A stretch of DNA of 64,000 nt. Source: Macrolepiota albuminosa. Taxonomy: Eukaryota > Basidiomycota > Agaricomycetes > Agaricales > Agaricaceae. Made by a program: the position numbers and the translations under genes. Within the stretch, counting starts at the first letter, position 1. Each line of letters begins with the position of its first letter. The notes beneath the pieces were generated by a model. That model was not told the DNA's origin. It made no database searches and was given only the letters and a program-made list of their open reading frames with translations. Shown piece by piece: positions 22,101-32,301 of this stretch. Location: positions 683,811 through 747,810 of the forward strand of contig JAMWFC010000108.1 in the NCBI GenBank assembly GCA_027475525.1. Reading direction: 5' to 3'.

Positions 22101-22570
22101 TGTCAGGGGACTCCTCATTTCTTCCTTCTTTCACTTCTCATTCCTTCATTCTCTTTTTATTAATTTTCTTATTTCTGCTGTCATTCTTTTACTTTACTAC
22201 TTCTATTCTTTCAACACTATCTATTAGTACTATTCTCAGCTCTTGAGGTGCTCTGGTTCTTTAGCTATCATTCAGACAAGTGTGGGCCCTTCAGTACCAC
22301 ATACAGACTGCTTACATAAGCCAGAGTTTGCTTTTCTGACCTCCAGTTTTCTTGCCTTGTTTTTGCACTTGTTTGTTTAGGGTAATTTTCGAGTTTTTAA
22401 GGTTCTGTTGTACTGTACAGTTGTTTCCCATGCTTCAGAGGCCCCAGAAGCATCCAACTTGGCATAAAGAATCTCTAGACCTGTTCTCTCTGGATCTCTC
22501 TTTGCCAGGTAAGTAGTTATTATGATATTGTTAGTATATACTCTTATATACTTTGGATCTCCCTCTGGCT
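22101..22570 (+). repeat. LTR family A, truncated copy (A1)
   Basis: Begins TGTCAGGGGACTCC and matches the reverse complement of the copies at 22,769-23,961 and 37,717-38,164. It breaks off at about 22,570 inside the repeat, before the expected CCCTTACA end. With the next copy it forms a spaced inverted pair. Confidence 0.85.
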
Positions 22571-22768
22571 ACATGAGAAGAATGCAAATGATTGGACCCC
22601 AGTACAAAGATAGAGGTTTTTCATCTGTGTGCTGTGTATCAGCTTATACAGTGTAGGAGTGTTCCCCTGGACATGACCATTCCTCGGGACAAACTTATAT
22701 AGCTCCCTGGGATTGTGACCATTCTCTGCAATTTTCAGAATCTATCATGCTACATACATTATCTAAAC

Positions 22769-23961
22769 TGTAAGGGCGACCTCTAGAGGCTGTGGCTCAG
22801 TCACACAGCTGGCAGAGGGAGATCCAAAGTGTATTAGAATATATACTGACAATATCAAGGTAGCTACTCACCTGGCAGAGGGAGATCCAAAGAGAACAAG
22901 TCTAGGGATTCCCTATGCCAGGTGTCAGGTTCCGCTGAGTTGGGGGCTTTCCAGGAAAGCAATCGCCCTTACAATGCGGACTTGACCTACGGATACTCAG
23001 GTGTCTGGAACTCCGGGGCTAGGACTCCGGGGTTCAAGACATGGACAGGGGTAATCCCAGGAGAAGGGACTTAGTCTGGGGGTTTTGGGTTGTGAGTAGC
23101 TGGGGGATTTCGGGTGGGGGTCAAGTCGTGAACTGGAGGTTCTAAGACGAGACCAAGTTAGCAAATTAAAGTCGCAAAGTGCGTATCAATCTTAGAGCAC
23201 ATGAGTATTCAAGCGTGCCAGTCAAAGCATGCCAGTCAACGTGTACCAATCAAGCAGAGGGCATGCAACAATCCAAGTAATGCAATGTAATATCAAGACT
23301 AACGAATACAATAGGGAACTATGCTATAAGTACTACGGGACCGGGTCTCGGGGTTCCGGAGTGTCTGGGATGGGTTCCGGGGGTCATTGAGTAGCGGGCA
23401 GGGACTGTATACCTGGATTGTGCATGTGGGGCGCGCAATCAATTGGCATGGAGGGAGCTGTGATGCGTGATGCGCGTGATCCGATCGTTGATTGGGGTCG
23501 GTGGCGGCTGATGGCGGTCCTTGATGTGCGTGATGGCGGTGTCGGTAGTTGTGATGGCGGGGCGTGTCCTGTGGGGTCGGAGGGAGGGTCCGGAGGGGAG
23601 GGGTCGTGACACCAGGTTGGACGCTTCTGGGGCCTCTGAAGCATGGGAAACAACTGTACAGTACAACAGAACCTTAAAAACTGGAAAATTGCCTACACAA
23701 ACACTTGTACAAATAAGGGGCAAACTCTGGCAAACTCTGGCTTATATAAGCGGTCTGGAAGCGGTGCTGAGTGGGCCCACACTTGTCTGAATGGTGGCTA
23801 AAGAACCAGAGCATCTCAAGGGCTGAGAGTAGTACTAACAGATAGTGTTGAAAGAATAGAAACAGTGAAATGAAATAATGTCAGAAGAAATAAGAGAATG
23901 AATGGAAGGAGAGTGAAGAGATAAGGAGTGAGAAAAGGAAGAAATGAGGAGTCCCCTGACA
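22769..23961 (-). mobile_element. Solo LTR of family A, split by a younger LTR (A2)
   Basis: Plus-strand ends are TGTAAGGG and CCCCTGACA, flanked by a perfect 5-bp duplication TAAAC (22,764-22,768 and 23,962-23,966). Without the internal insert it is 499 bp. No internal retroelement genes accompany it, so it is a solo LTR left by recombination. The parent element is not identified. Confidence 0.9.
22923..23611. mobile_element. CpG-rich solo LTR inserted in A2
   Basis: 689 bp with ends TGTCAGG and GTGACA and a perfect 5-bp duplication CCAGG (22,918-22,922 and 23,612-23,616). Empty versions of the target are present at 51,186-51,200 and, inverted, near 22,470-22,485. It keeps CpG while its host repeat has lost it, so it is younger. 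No gene inside. Confidence 0.93.
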
Positions 23962-24169
23962 TAAACCATATCTAAGCTTGAAGGGCAGCAAATGAGTCAG
24001 TCATTAGAAATCTGCAAAACAATTGTGAAAATGATGTTGTCTGATTGATAGGCAACTTTTGTTCTTCACTTTTATCATACTTTTGCTGGAATTATGAAGA
24101 TTGTGTCATTCTGATTTGCAAGAAAGTAACTTAAAGTGCATTTTTTATCTATAAATGTCATGAATCAGA

Positions 24170-25074
24170 GCCAATTTGAGCAATCCATGGGGCATATTCT
24201 GATTGTTGCATCAAGCGTGACAACTTTGTTGATCAACCATGTGTTGATGTGCCCAGCCACCTACTGCTTTCAATACATCTCTGTCCACTCATACAGTCCT
24301 CAACGCTCCTTCTTGGCCTTCAAAATGTGTAATGGACATTGATCCATCTCTGTTCATGCCTAAAAAAACGTATGTACTCTCTATATGCTGGCCTAGCCTT
24401 GACATCATCTGGCTCCCTCTTATTGTCCAAGGCTCAAATCACCTCTGCAACTGCAGCCTTTTCCCCTGTTCTTGAGGCTCCTCCAAAGCTTTTGGAACCA
24501 TCTTGGGACTTGATCCATGCACCAAATACATGGAAAATGCAGGAATTGCTTGAAAAGAAAAATGAGGACCTTCGTCAAAATCTTCAGCTTGCAAAAGCTC
24601 ATGCACAAGCACGTAACATGATGATTGAAGGTGCTCAGGCACAACTTGTCATTCAAAACATGCATCTTTCAAAGACCTCACAGGCACTATTCAATCACAA
24701 GAACAGAAAGAAGAATGAACAGGCACACCTGTTTAATGGTGAGGGACAAGTCCTCTATGCATCCGAGTTTATGTGCAAGGTTGAAGAACAGGTAAAGCGG
24801 AAGGAGGATGTAGCAGCACAAAAGGCAAAAAATGCAGAGATGCAAGTGGTGAGGAAAGATTTGCTGGCAGCAGTGGAGGAAGAGTGGGTGAGAATAAAAG
24901 CAGATCACGACACTAATGTCAAGGCCTGGGAAGAGAAATGTTCTAAATTGGCATTGGAAGAGGTTCCTAAAAAACACTGGCCTAAGAAACCAGTCTGACC
25001 ACGAAAGCCAAAGGCACCTGCTAACAGTCAAGAGAGCTCTCCAGAGGATGATAATGAGGGAGATGATGAAGATT
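24170..25074 (+). pseudogene. C-terminal part of a DDE-1 (pogo-type) transposase
   Basis: The tail of a transposase of the kind common in agaricomycetes, in which the catalytic domain is followed by a long charged coiled coil. Readable: MDIDPSLFMPKKT near 24,327; PSWDLIHAPNT; a coiled coil from about 24,535 (LLEKKNEDLRQNLQLAKAHA); NRKKNEQAHLFNGEGQ and LYASEFMCKVEEQ near 24,755; a basic/acidic helix to CSKLALEEVPKKHWPKKP; an acidic end EDDNEGDDED. A 219-codon frame (24,339-24,998) is intact; one stop follows it and then the acidic tail. The catalytic core and helix-turn-helix are missing or unreadable upstream. The family assignment rests on layout and recalled similarity, not on catalytic residues. 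Confidence 0.65.
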
Positions 25075-25249
25075 AGATTATTGTCACACACTGTCACACA
25101 TGTCCCAAGGAACCAAACCTGTGACATTTCCATATTTCTGAAAGATCCTCTTCAATAATATACTTTACTCTAAATTTATGGTTATTAATGTACATAGTCA
25201 TCTTATTTAATACACTAGACAGTCATCCAAGCAATTTAAATTTCAATTT

Positions 25250-26070
25250 TTGAATGAGTGATGCAAAGATTCATCAAAAACAAAGTTGTGTCCAGAGGAA
25301 CGCTCCTACACTGTACTATTTGTGGTGAGGAAAAAAGCTCACCTTTTCAGTAATTAAGGCTATGTTTTTATGAGCATCAATTGCAGAAGCACAGCATCCT
25401 GCACATGACCCCTGAGACTTGAGTGCCTAATGGTCAACAAGCTGATCAATGAGTTCCTGTTTATGCACCTTGCTTATTGATGATGAGCCCAGGTCATTGT
25501 CTTGGCTGATACTTTGTTGAATGTCTTTGAGTTTCAAACAAGACCCAACTGAGTGATCTAAAAGATAGCATGGGTAAAATCAGCTAAGGAAGAGTAGAAA
25601 GATTTGAAGAGCTTACTTTCATTAAGCTCTTGAGATTTGAAGTGGAGAATTGCATCTGCAAGAGAAGAGCAACACATCGAAGTCAAGGTTCCAGCATAGG
25701 TGATCATTTTTTTAATACAGTCCTCATTCACAATATATTTTCATGCCATATCTTGAACAAATGTCTCCTGTTCTTCAAAATATGCATTGACCTCCTGTTG
25801 GACAAGTTCAAGGTTGGACTTTGTGTCCATCTTTAAAAGAGTATGCATTTATGCAGCAGCATTACTGGCAGTTAAATCATGTGACTTGTGAGGTTGAGAC
25901 TGTGGAGGTGGGACAGGTTGATCAGGATTGCACTCAGCCCAAGTGTTGTTGGAACTGAGAGCAACTGTAGACATCTCACAATGTAGAGCTTCTTTTGTGT
26001 TCTTTCCATTGATTGTTGATTTGTGATTGTGGAAAGAGAAATTGCTGATGAAATTGAAACACATGACAAG
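25250..26070 (-). pseudogene. Decayed unrecognised protein gene
   Basis: The minus strand from about 26,070 gives a coding-like run with few stops: a short Ser/Asn-rich start, PDQPVPPPQSQPHKSHD, then MHTLLKMDTKSNLELVQQEV, EEQETFVQDMA, and TSMCCSSLADAILHFKSQEL. Stops at 25,850 and about 25,745 break it. The layout resembles an expanded, uncharacterised agaricomycete family often found near transposases, but I cannot name it. Function unknown. Confidence 0.4.
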
Positions 26071-26223
26071 TTGAAATTTTGTTTGTTGCTTTTCCTCTGT
26101 TATTCTTGAATTCCTCTTTTTCTCTCCTCTTCTCTCTGCATTTTTTTATCCTCTCTTATTGCAAATGCAAATTTACTCAGCCAAAAGTAAGTCTTACACT
26201 AGCTCACTGATCTCATTGAACTA

Positions 26224-27200
26224 TTGAGTTCTAATTCTGTCAGGGCCTATACAATCTACTCTCCAAGTTTTGAAGTTACAAAGCTGGCCTGTGAAGTATT
26301 TTCTCTGGCTTCATTTGACAATACCTATGAACCAACAACCATAGTTTCTTTGCATAAGACTAGTAACAATGATGTGCCTGACCTTGGTGGCCTTCAAATC
26401 AACAATGTGTTCAACCAGACTAAAGAACAGAATTTGCATAGGAAGGCCAATCTTTGCTACCCAGATAACCCTTGCTCCTGGGACAAGGATGCATACATCA
26501 TATTTTGTGGGCATAAATTAGGGATTTTTGAGATGAGTGGCAATTTTTACTTTTTGATGTTCTACTGACCTATCATTCAATAGGCCTGCAGCTGCAAAAA
26601 TGTATTTAATCTTGCCAATGGCAAAGCTGGTTAGTAGAAAGATTATTGGACTTACCAGTCAGCACTCAACACATGGAATCATGCACTTGCAAACAACCTT
26701 ACTTGTCTCATTGAGGACTCTCCACAGTCTGGTGGCACACTGCCATGCTTCACTTGTTCAACCTCTTATTCAACCCCTTGTTTAACCTCTCCAGCATTCA
26801 AGCACACCATCATGTGCAACCCAGTCACCCCTCCAGTCTTCAAGCATGCCACTACAGGGCCATAAAAGTGCTACATCAACCTATTGTCAATAAATAACAA
26901 CAGCCTCTATAATGACAACTCAGTCAACAAGGATAGCTCTGCCTCTGCTTCTCCAATTTCTCTTCTATGCAGTTAGAAAGTGTCCATGTTCTCCAAGCCC
27001 ACATTTTCATCCATGCTCAACACATTTGACAAGCTCTTCCCAGTTCCCCTTTAAATTGTCTCCTTTGCAGTGTAGGCAAGGCCTACCTTCTACCATACAC
27101 TCAAAACAAACCTCAATCCTCAATGAGAAGTGCTATTGGGTTGTTAAATGTGGAGATTTTCCTGGCATTTACTATAGAGAGTGAGTCTCTTGTTTATGTA
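26224..27200 (+). pseudogene. Viroplasmin-like (RNase H1 N-terminal type) domain gene, decayed
   Basis: The frame 26,224-26,568 ends with DAYIIFCGHKLGIFEM, the start of the small nucleic-acid-binding fold shared by RNase H1 N-termini and viroplasmin. After a probable intron (26,540-26,591) the fold appears to continue with CKNVFNLANGKAG, two stops, and DYWTYQSALNTWNHALANN near 26,650, matching the expected 'G-Y-x-T-x-x-x-A' strand and helix. No RNase H catalytic domain follows, only a Ser/Thr-rich stretch. Such lone domains occur in agaricomycetes. The stops make it a pseudogene. Confidence 0.5.
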
Positions 27201-27849
27201 TATTCCATTATTATATTTCTGCTCACTCTTGTTTTTGTATCAGAACTGTGGCACAAGTGGCCATCAGCAGCTATCCAGACCACACTCTCATTCAATCATT
27301 GAGCTTAGTAGTGGCAAGCACATTGTTTACATGTAGCTTCATGGCAGGTGATGTTTCTTCTGAGTCATTTGCTCTTGCCTGCCATATAATCTCCTTACAT
27401 TCATTTTCTATGCTCTCAGTAGTGTGTGTAAGAGAGTATTGAACCTTGATTGTTGAATAAACTAAGTGCACCACAAAAAATTGAAACATTTACTGCCAGC
27501 TTGTCTATGGACAAATTTGAGTGTATAATATATATGGAATGTCAAAATAAAATTTGTACAACTTTGTTAGTATGCTACACTACATTGGCCTTCTGAAATA
27601 TTTTAAATCACTAAAGAGATTGAGGCCTATTGTCTACCTCAAAGGTTTTGTCAAACACATTTCTTGATATTTTACTAGGTCTTTCATCTTGAGCTCTTCC
27701 TCAGTTTAAAACCTGTTATTGACATACCAAAACAGACCTCCTGATTAGTATTGAGTAAAAGATGCACAATAATTATCCACTTGAAGTGGGATATTAGAGT
27801 GAGAAATCATTGCAGAGGGAATAAGTATGAGAGCTCCCCTGGTGGAAAC
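27201..27849. other. CpG-poor intergenic DNA
   Basis: Nothing recognised. A frame at 27,248-27,442 has no motif. Confidence 0.4.
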
Positions 27850-28760
27850 TTGACATAACACATAAAGACATCACAATATTACATGTTATATGTATAAGAG
27901 GAGCTTGCTTTGTGCCATATAATATGTATACAGCAGAGTCCACTACACTATAGTGGAGCAGTCCCCTCACATGCCATAGAATACAGAGTTGCAGACATGT
28001 CATGGTAGATAGATATAAGATGAGCACATGCATGCACATGCAGGCCTGCCAGATGCTAATGGACATTAGCAGGCATTAGTGCATGAGTAAAGCCCTACCT
28101 GTTAGCAGATGTCAGCACATAAGTAAATCCTCCTAGAGGTTCCTGACTTCCACCCCCTGATAATGAGAGGTGGAAGGGGGGTGGTGCTCTCTCCAGAAGA
28201 GTTTGCATAGCTTGAAAAGGGGCATTGGCATCAGCTAGCACCCATCAGCATCTGTTGGCATCTGTTGGGACCTGCTAGCATCTATTGTACATCTACTGGC
28301 ATCTGTCAGCATCTATTGTGCATTTGCTGGCATCTGTTGGCAATCCCTAGCAATCTCTGGCATCACCTGGCATCTGCTGGCATCAGAGCAGAAAGAGGAA
28401 AGAGGGGTGTGTAGATGTCTGCTACATGGGGTAGTATGTGGAGAAGTATAGGCAGTAGCAGAAGAGGAATGTAGCTGGGGAAAAAGAAGAAAAAGAGAAA
28501 AAGGAGAGGCATGAGTGTCTGGTGTCTACTGGCATGCCAGCAAATAGTAGCAGATGTTAGATTAGGGGGAGAACAAGAGAAGAGGGGTGCATGTGTGTCC
28601 ACCACATAGAGTAGCATGTAAGGTAGTATAGAGAGTGCAGAGGAGAGATGGTGCTGGGGAGAAAGAGAGGGAAGGGCAGAAGTAGGTTGCATGAATGTCT
28701 GCTGTCTGCTGGCATGCCAGCAAACAGTAGTAGACATCAGCATGTGAGCCAGCTGACATC
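27850..28760 (+). repeat. Composite repeat B, first copy (B1)
   Basis: 27,850-28,140 matches the reverse complement of 48,300-48,615. It then runs into a degenerate minisatellite built on GCATCTGTTGG/CATCTGCTGG (about 28,232-28,388), which explains the chance frames here. A related segment with GTTAGCATGCCAGCA-like units continues to 28,760. Confidence 0.75.
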
Positions 28761-29180
28761 CAAAAAAATCTTCCTGTTTAAAAATGACAAATATTTGAGT
28801 AGAGATGGTTAAATTCCAGGAGTAGGAAAGAGAGATTAGAGAAGGATATTTAGCGTTCCATATCAGTATATGTCTTGAGTGAGTTTTTGCAGCTTAGAAA
28901 AATGTATGTTGATGCATATATGTAAGTAATTGTCTTTTATTTCCAACTTCTCAAAGCTTTCCACCACTTCCTCATCTAAAATCTCACAATACTATGCAGC
29001 ATCTATTTTCTCCTGGACTTCTATGAGGTTTCCCACTCTATTTCAACTTATGCAGCCTCATACTATTAAATTATTTTCTCCTCCATACTTGACAGTTGGT
29101 ATAGGATGCTGAGTTGAAAGAGGAGAGAAGAAGTCTGCTGGGGTCTGGCAAACCCGTGTCCCATCTATGAGCAGATAAAC

Positions 29181-29264
29181 TGTCAGGGGACTCCTCATTT
29201 CTTCCTTCTTTCACTCCTTATTTCTTCACTCTCCTTTCATTCATTTCCTTATTTCTTCTATCAG
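29181..29264 (+). repeat. LTR family A fragment (A7)
   Basis: The first 84 bp of family A in A1 orientation, starting TGTCAGGGGACTCC. It changes abruptly to B sequence at about 29,265. Confidence 0.8.
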
Positions 29265-29754
29265 AATACAGAGCTGTGGACATGTCACAATGTGCTGTAT
29301 GACATGGTCTAGTGGATCAATAAAAGGCAGGCACACACATGTGCATGCAGGCCTGGCAGATGCCAGCAGATACTAGTGGCCGCCAGTGGGCATTAGCCCA
29401 TAAGAAAAAACCTCCTCCATTGGCAGACATCATGGTATGAATAAACACTCCTCAAGGTTCCTCACTTTCCTCCCCTCTCCCTTCCTTCCCACAATAAGTT
29501 GAGGCTGCATGCCTTCCCTTCCCTCCTTTTCCCACTTGCAATGCCAGCATACATCTATGAAATGGCCCTGCAGACCTATGCAGGCCTACACAAGCCACCA
29601 GTGGACATCCATGCAGACATATGTTGATGGACTCAAACCTATGCAAGCCTACACAAGCCTGCGCAGGGTACCAGTGGACATCCACAGAGGCCTATGCAGG
29701 CCCATGATGGCCAGTTGGATCAAAAAAAATGGTAACTCATCATCCTGCCTATAT

Positions 29755-29840
29755 GTCTGTGGGGGGAATCAAACCTCCAGCCTTGGGGAAGCCTCCAGCA
29801 ATAGAACGTACTGACAATTTAACCATTGCACCACAGGTCT
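29755..29840 (-). repeat. tRNA-like unit S1
   Basis: On the minus strand: A box TGGTGCAATGG, B box GGTTTGATTCC, and closing arms CTGTGG/CCACAG. Length about 86 nt with a long variable region. Its twin lies at 47,904-47,990. It looks like a pol III-type SINE head; the degraded T arm argues against a working tRNA. Confidence 0.6.
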
Positions 29841-30688
29841 GTTACTAACAGATATAATCAAAGGTCAGATAACACAATGAACAGCTGCCCACCTATATCT
29901 CTGCAGGTTTCCATATGGATATTTAGAATACTTCCCAAAAGAGTTTTTGTGGCTTGAAAGAGGTGTTGGCATTATCTGCCATCAGCTGGCCATTAGCTGG
30001 CATCCATCAGAGTTTGTCAGCAGCCATCAGGACCTGCTGGCATTCATCAGCATCCACTGGATATTCACTAGTATCTGTCAGCATCCACGGAAATCTGTTG
30101 GCAACCTCAGGCATCGTCTGACATCAGGGCAGGAGAGAAAGAAAGAGGGTGCATGAGTGTCCACTGCATGAGATGGCATTTCAGAGAGCGTGGGGGGTGG
30201 CAGAAGAGAGATCAGGATGGGGAGAAAGAGAGGAAAAGGGGAAGGGAAGGAGTGTGGGTGTCTGCTGATATGCTAGTGGACATAGCAGACATTGGACATC
30301 AGGTCAGGGAGGAGGAGAGAAGTAGGATGCATGTGATGGACAGGGGTGGCATGTGAGGTAGTGTGGGGAGTGAAGAGGATGGCACTGGAGAGAAAGAGGG
30401 GGAAGAGCGGAAGAGGATGCATGAGTGTCCACTGTCTGCTGGCATGCCAGTGGATGGTAGCTGACATTGGCATGTGAGCTGCCACAGCTGATGTCAGCAA
30501 ATGGTAGCTAATGTCTAAAGAACTCTTCTTGTATAAAAATGACAATAGTAGAAATGGTGTTGGGTTGAAAGAGAGGAAACAAGTCTGGTGGACCTGTATC
30601 CTGTCTATGAAGATGAATGAATCAAATGAATTTACCAAGATAGTGTCTTTTGACCAATCTATATGTATACTATGAGGTTGCAACCAGT

Positions 30689-30921
30689 CCCAGTGGTTCA
30701 GTAGAATATTTGTCAATTGATATTCAGTATTGTGTGAAGTGGCAGGTTCAACTCTCCTAGTCCACTTTAATGATATATAATGGCATCTTTTTATACTGCT
30801 GCATTTTTGCACTACATGTACACTGTACTGACTTTTAGTAAGCACCTGTGGTCCAATAGAATATTGATACATTGATTTTTCATATTGTGCATAAAAGGCA
30901 GGTTTGACTCCTGCTAGTGCA
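30689..30921 (+). repeat. Two tRNA-like units C1 and C2
   Basis: C1 (30,689-30,765): A-box-like GTGGTTCAGTAGAATA and B box GGTTCAACTCT. C2 (30,842-30,921): GCACCTGTGGTCCAATAGAAT, a perfect T arm GCAGG-TTTGACT-CCTGC, and GCAC/GTGC closing pairs. Both share the middle ATTGATATTCA/ATTGATTTTTCA block. Inverted copies are at 47,001-47,250. Confidence 0.6.
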
Positions 30922-30960
30922 CATTAGAGTAGCAGGCTACTGACATTTGCTAGCATCATT

Positions 30961-31690
30961 AATTTGATCCATTCAAAACTCCAGAAATTTCTGCAAAAGG
31001 ATAGAAAGCATAAATCTGCATATGTGTTCATTTTAATGCATGTGACCAGTTGATGACACACTGTGGCTGAGCTACCTTTGTCCTGGGCTATCTGACAAAG
31101 ATAGCCAGCTCTGGTGTATTATTGCTTGTCACATGCGCTGCAATAAACACATATGCAAGTTTATCTATTCTATCCTTCTTCAGTAATTTCTAGAGTTTTG
31201 AACAGATCAACTTCTTGATGCTAGCATTTTACTAATTGTTATTTACTACACCGTATAATAAACAAAGTAAGATTGTAATTTTATTTACAACATCCTGTGG
31301 TCTAGCAGAATATTGTTAGTCTATATTCCTTAACAATTAAATTACTTATCCAATGCATATTCCTCATCTCTATATAATGCGACGATGCCTGGGAAATGAT
31401 CTGATTAGTCAGTTCTGACTAAGGCTGACAAAGAATTGCCTTTTTTGTTTATTTTTTGGTCTGTTTTTCAGTAGATAAGAAAAAAAAAGTATATATTAAA
31501 TATAATTTAATAAAAATTCAATGTTTTAATGTATGCTATCTCTCAAACACATGTGGAAGGTGTCCAGAGTCTGTGGATGTGGCCAAGGCCCAAACATGAT
31601 TTAGTGGACACCAGTTTCCATGCCTTGCATGTTCTTAAACCAAACAGCACCAATTTTTCCACGGTTTCAACATTGTAGTGAGTAAACTAC
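30961..31690. other. CpG-poor intergenic DNA with a partial tRNA-like unit
   Basis: No gene. 31,293-31,345 carries a partial C-type unit (CTGTGGTCTAGCAGAATATT) without a B box. AT-rich sequence follows up to the Helitron leader. Confidence 0.45.
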
Positions 31691-31692
31691 AC

Positions 31693-32301
31693 TACAAAGT
31701 AAGTATTGATTGATTGATTGATGTACAAATATTAATAACCATTCTTCTAGCACAACTTCGAAACTCAATTACAAAGTAAGTATTGATTGATTGATTGATT
31801 GATAGATATTAATAAATGATTGATCTAGCTACAACTTCAAAATTTGATTACAAAGTAAGGATTGACTGATTGATTGATTGATGACCATTAACAAACATTT
31901 TTATAGCGAAATTTTCACACTCAACTACAAAGTAAGTAATGATTGATTGATTGATGATTCTTAACAAACATTCAATAGCTCGACAACATTCAGCTATTGA
32001 TTGATCATTGTAAGTGATTTTTAATGTATTTGAGCTTAGAAAATGCTTAAAAAATCCGAAAAAATCACAGAAAATTCAGAAAAAATTCAATTCAGCTTAT
32101 AGTGAAACATTGGGCTATTGTAGTAAGTGATTTTTATTGTTTTTGAGCTTGATAAATGCTTAAAAAATTCAAAAAAATTCAGAAAAATTCTATTCAGCTT
32201 ACAGTAACACTTTGACAACTTTGGGCTATTGATACACTCATCATGTAAGTGTCTTTCAATGGTTTTAAGCTATGAAAATGCTTAAAAAATTATTCTTTCA
32301 G
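31693..32301 (+). repeat. Tandem intron-like array in the Helitron leader
   Basis: Seven successive GTAAG-starting units. Array 1: GT at 31,699, 31,776, 31,855 and 31,932 (period 77-79 nt). Each has an ATTG microsatellite and ends in TAG after 47-53 nt (31,750, 31,828, 31,906, 31,978), separated by 25-26 nt exon-like pieces ending ACAAA. Array 2: GTAAGTG at 32,010, 32,123 and 32,245 (period 113-122 nt), each with a GCTTAAAAAAT core and a CAG end. The last gives a clean intron, 32,245-32,301. Confidence 0.8.

Larger units (their letters stand above)
29265..30960 (+). repeat. Composite repeat B, second copy (B2)
   Basis: Colinear with the reverse complement of 46,980-48,490: an A-box-like start (29,270-29,350), a CpG-poor segment (29,450-29,720), a tRNA-like unit (29,755-29,840), the GCATC/CTGGCATC minisatellite (29,970-30,130) and two more tRNA-like units (30,689-30,921). 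Probably a SINE-containing or non-autonomous composite element; no protein is encoded. Confidence 0.75.

Noticed and set aside
22923..23611. Small protein genes in the CpG-rich insert
   Set aside because: Gly/Arg or Pro/Ser-rich frames on both strands with no motif; ends and target duplication show it is an LTR.
28363..28743. 126-codon minus-strand frame in repeat B
   Set aside because: Produced by a GCATC/TGCTGG minisatellite and pyrimidine runs; low-complexity translation.
30842..30921. Functional tRNA gene
   Set aside because: T arm and end pairs are good, but the anticodon arm cannot be folded cleanly, the B box is mutated and the unit is repeated in decayed repeats. Treated as tRNA-derived repeat.
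31699..31978. CRISPR array
   Set aside because: Regular spacing exists, but both repeat and spacer parts are conserved between units and the host is a eukaryote.
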